From: an uncultured Acidimicrobiaceae bacterium
GTDB taxonomy: Bacteria > Actinomycetota > Acidimicrobiia > Acidimicrobiales > Ilumatobacteraceae
Length of the DNA stretch: 14,252 nt
Direction of reading: 5' to 3'
Assembly: GCA_903919215.1 (NCBI GenBank)
Contig: CAIXHI010000432.1
Span: 1-14,252 of the forward strand
In this document: positions 13,924 through 14,252 of the stretch, piece after piece
Layout: each line of letters begins with the position of its first letter
Numbering within the stretch: position 1 is the stretch's first letter
Notes under the pieces: generated by a model
The model's input: only the letters and a program-made list of their open reading frames with translations
Databases searched by the model: none
What the model was told of the DNA's origin: nothing
Translations under genes and position numbers: made by a program

Positions 13924-14252
13924 GCAGGTGGGCGTGGGCTGAGGTGTCGGCGGCGGCCATCGAGCACAACGTGCGCGAGATCGCGAGCGTCGTCGCTCCG
14001 GCACAGACATGGGCCGTGGTGAAGGCCGATGGCTACGGCCACGGCTCGGTACTGGCGGCTCGCGCTGCGCTGGCGGGAGGCGCGCACGGTCTGTGTGTGG
14101 CGCTCGTCCAGGAGGGTGTGGTGCTGCGGGCAGCCGGAGTCAAGGCCCCGATCCTCGTGCTCAGTGAACAACCGCCCGCTCAGACCGCGACGGCGCTCGC
14201 TGCCGGGTTGCAGCTCACCGTCTACACACGTGAGGGCGTCGAGGCCATCGCC
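13920..14252 (+). CDS. alr: Alanine racemase (5' part, runs off window)
   Basis: 111 codons visible, open to the window end; the full enzyme is usually about 370 residues. Alr is the PLP enzyme that makes D-alanine for peptidoglycan. The start codon overlaps the nnr stop as ATGA (13920-13923), implying coupled translation. The protein begins MSRWAWAEVSAAAIEHNV, typical of the family opening. It carries VVKADGYGHG with K35 as the PLP Schiff-base lysine, then the LCVALVQEGVVLR and PILVLSE strands of the TIM barrel. Nnr next to Alr is a common actinobacterial pairing. Confidence 0.96.
   Translation, partial: MSRWAWAEVSAAAIEHNVREIASVVAPAQTWAVVKADGYGHGSVLAARAALAGGAHGLCVALVQEGVVLRAAGVKAPILVLSEQPPAQTATALAAGLQLTVYTREGVEAIA

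Noticed and set aside
12493..14010. 505-codon open frame on the minus strand opposite nnr and the alr start
   Set aside because: Antisense shadow of GC-rich coding sequence. The protein is rich in Arg/His/Gly/Gln with no family resemblance, while the plus strand has clear catalytic motifs.
1..14252. Mobile elements, CRISPR arrays, tRNA or rRNA genes
   Set aside because: I saw no transposase, direct-repeat array, cloverleaf or rRNA-like sequence. The genes are housekeeping and closely packed.

Overview
The window reads as one continuous, vertically inherited stretch of a GC-rich actinobacterial chromosome, with every recognisable gene on the + strand. The order rpsK-rpsD-rpoA-rplQ ... truA ... 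rplM-rpsI-glmM ... glmS-acpS-nnr-alr is the classic actinobacterial ribosomal/cell-wall neighbourhood. Zinc-free S4, TGA-dominated stops, short-leader TANNNT promoters and GC-ending codons agree with this. I infer Actinomycetota, probably an Acidimicrobiia-like lineage; the phylum is fairly safe and the class is a guess. I see no mobile elements, tRNAs, rRNAs or CRISPR arrays, and no gene-free stretch over 300 bases.

Layout. 1-2280: tail of rpsK, then rpsD, rpoA and rplQ (the end of the alpha operon), closed by a strong intrinsic terminator at 2305-2343. 2476-5489: two genes that do not belong to the usual ribosomal order, a degenerate CYTH plus CHAD-domain protein (polyphosphate-binding family) and a PBP4-type D-Ala-D-Ala carboxypeptidase (dacB). 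5495-6271: truA. 6416-7282: rplM-rpsI with a leader, ended by a second strong terminator at 7295-7336. 7356-8669: glmM. 8730-12137: a very large GlmS-like protein (1135 aa, nearly twice the normal size). 12140-12511: acpS. 12556-13923: bifunctional nnr. 13920-14252: start of alr, overlapping nnr by four bases and running off the window.

Functionally, the left part makes 30S/50S proteins and the RNA polymerase alpha subunit. The right part feeds peptidoglycan synthesis (GlmS and GlmM toward UDP-GlcNAc, alanine racemase for D-Ala, DacB for cross-link trimming), together with acyl-carrier-protein activation and NAD(P)HX repair.

The main oddities are these. (1) rpsI has an in-frame TAG 20 codons before its natural end, and the conserved P-site tail of S9 continues perfectly in frame after it. 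(2) Five genes (CHAD, dacB, truA, the glmS-like gene, nnr) lack a Shine-Dalgarno but carry a G-TANNNT -10-like box 6-8 nt before the start codon, which predicts leaderless mRNAs. (3) The GlmS-like protein carries a large insertion inside its glutaminase domain, another before the catalytic C-tail, and about 190 unrecognised residues after it.
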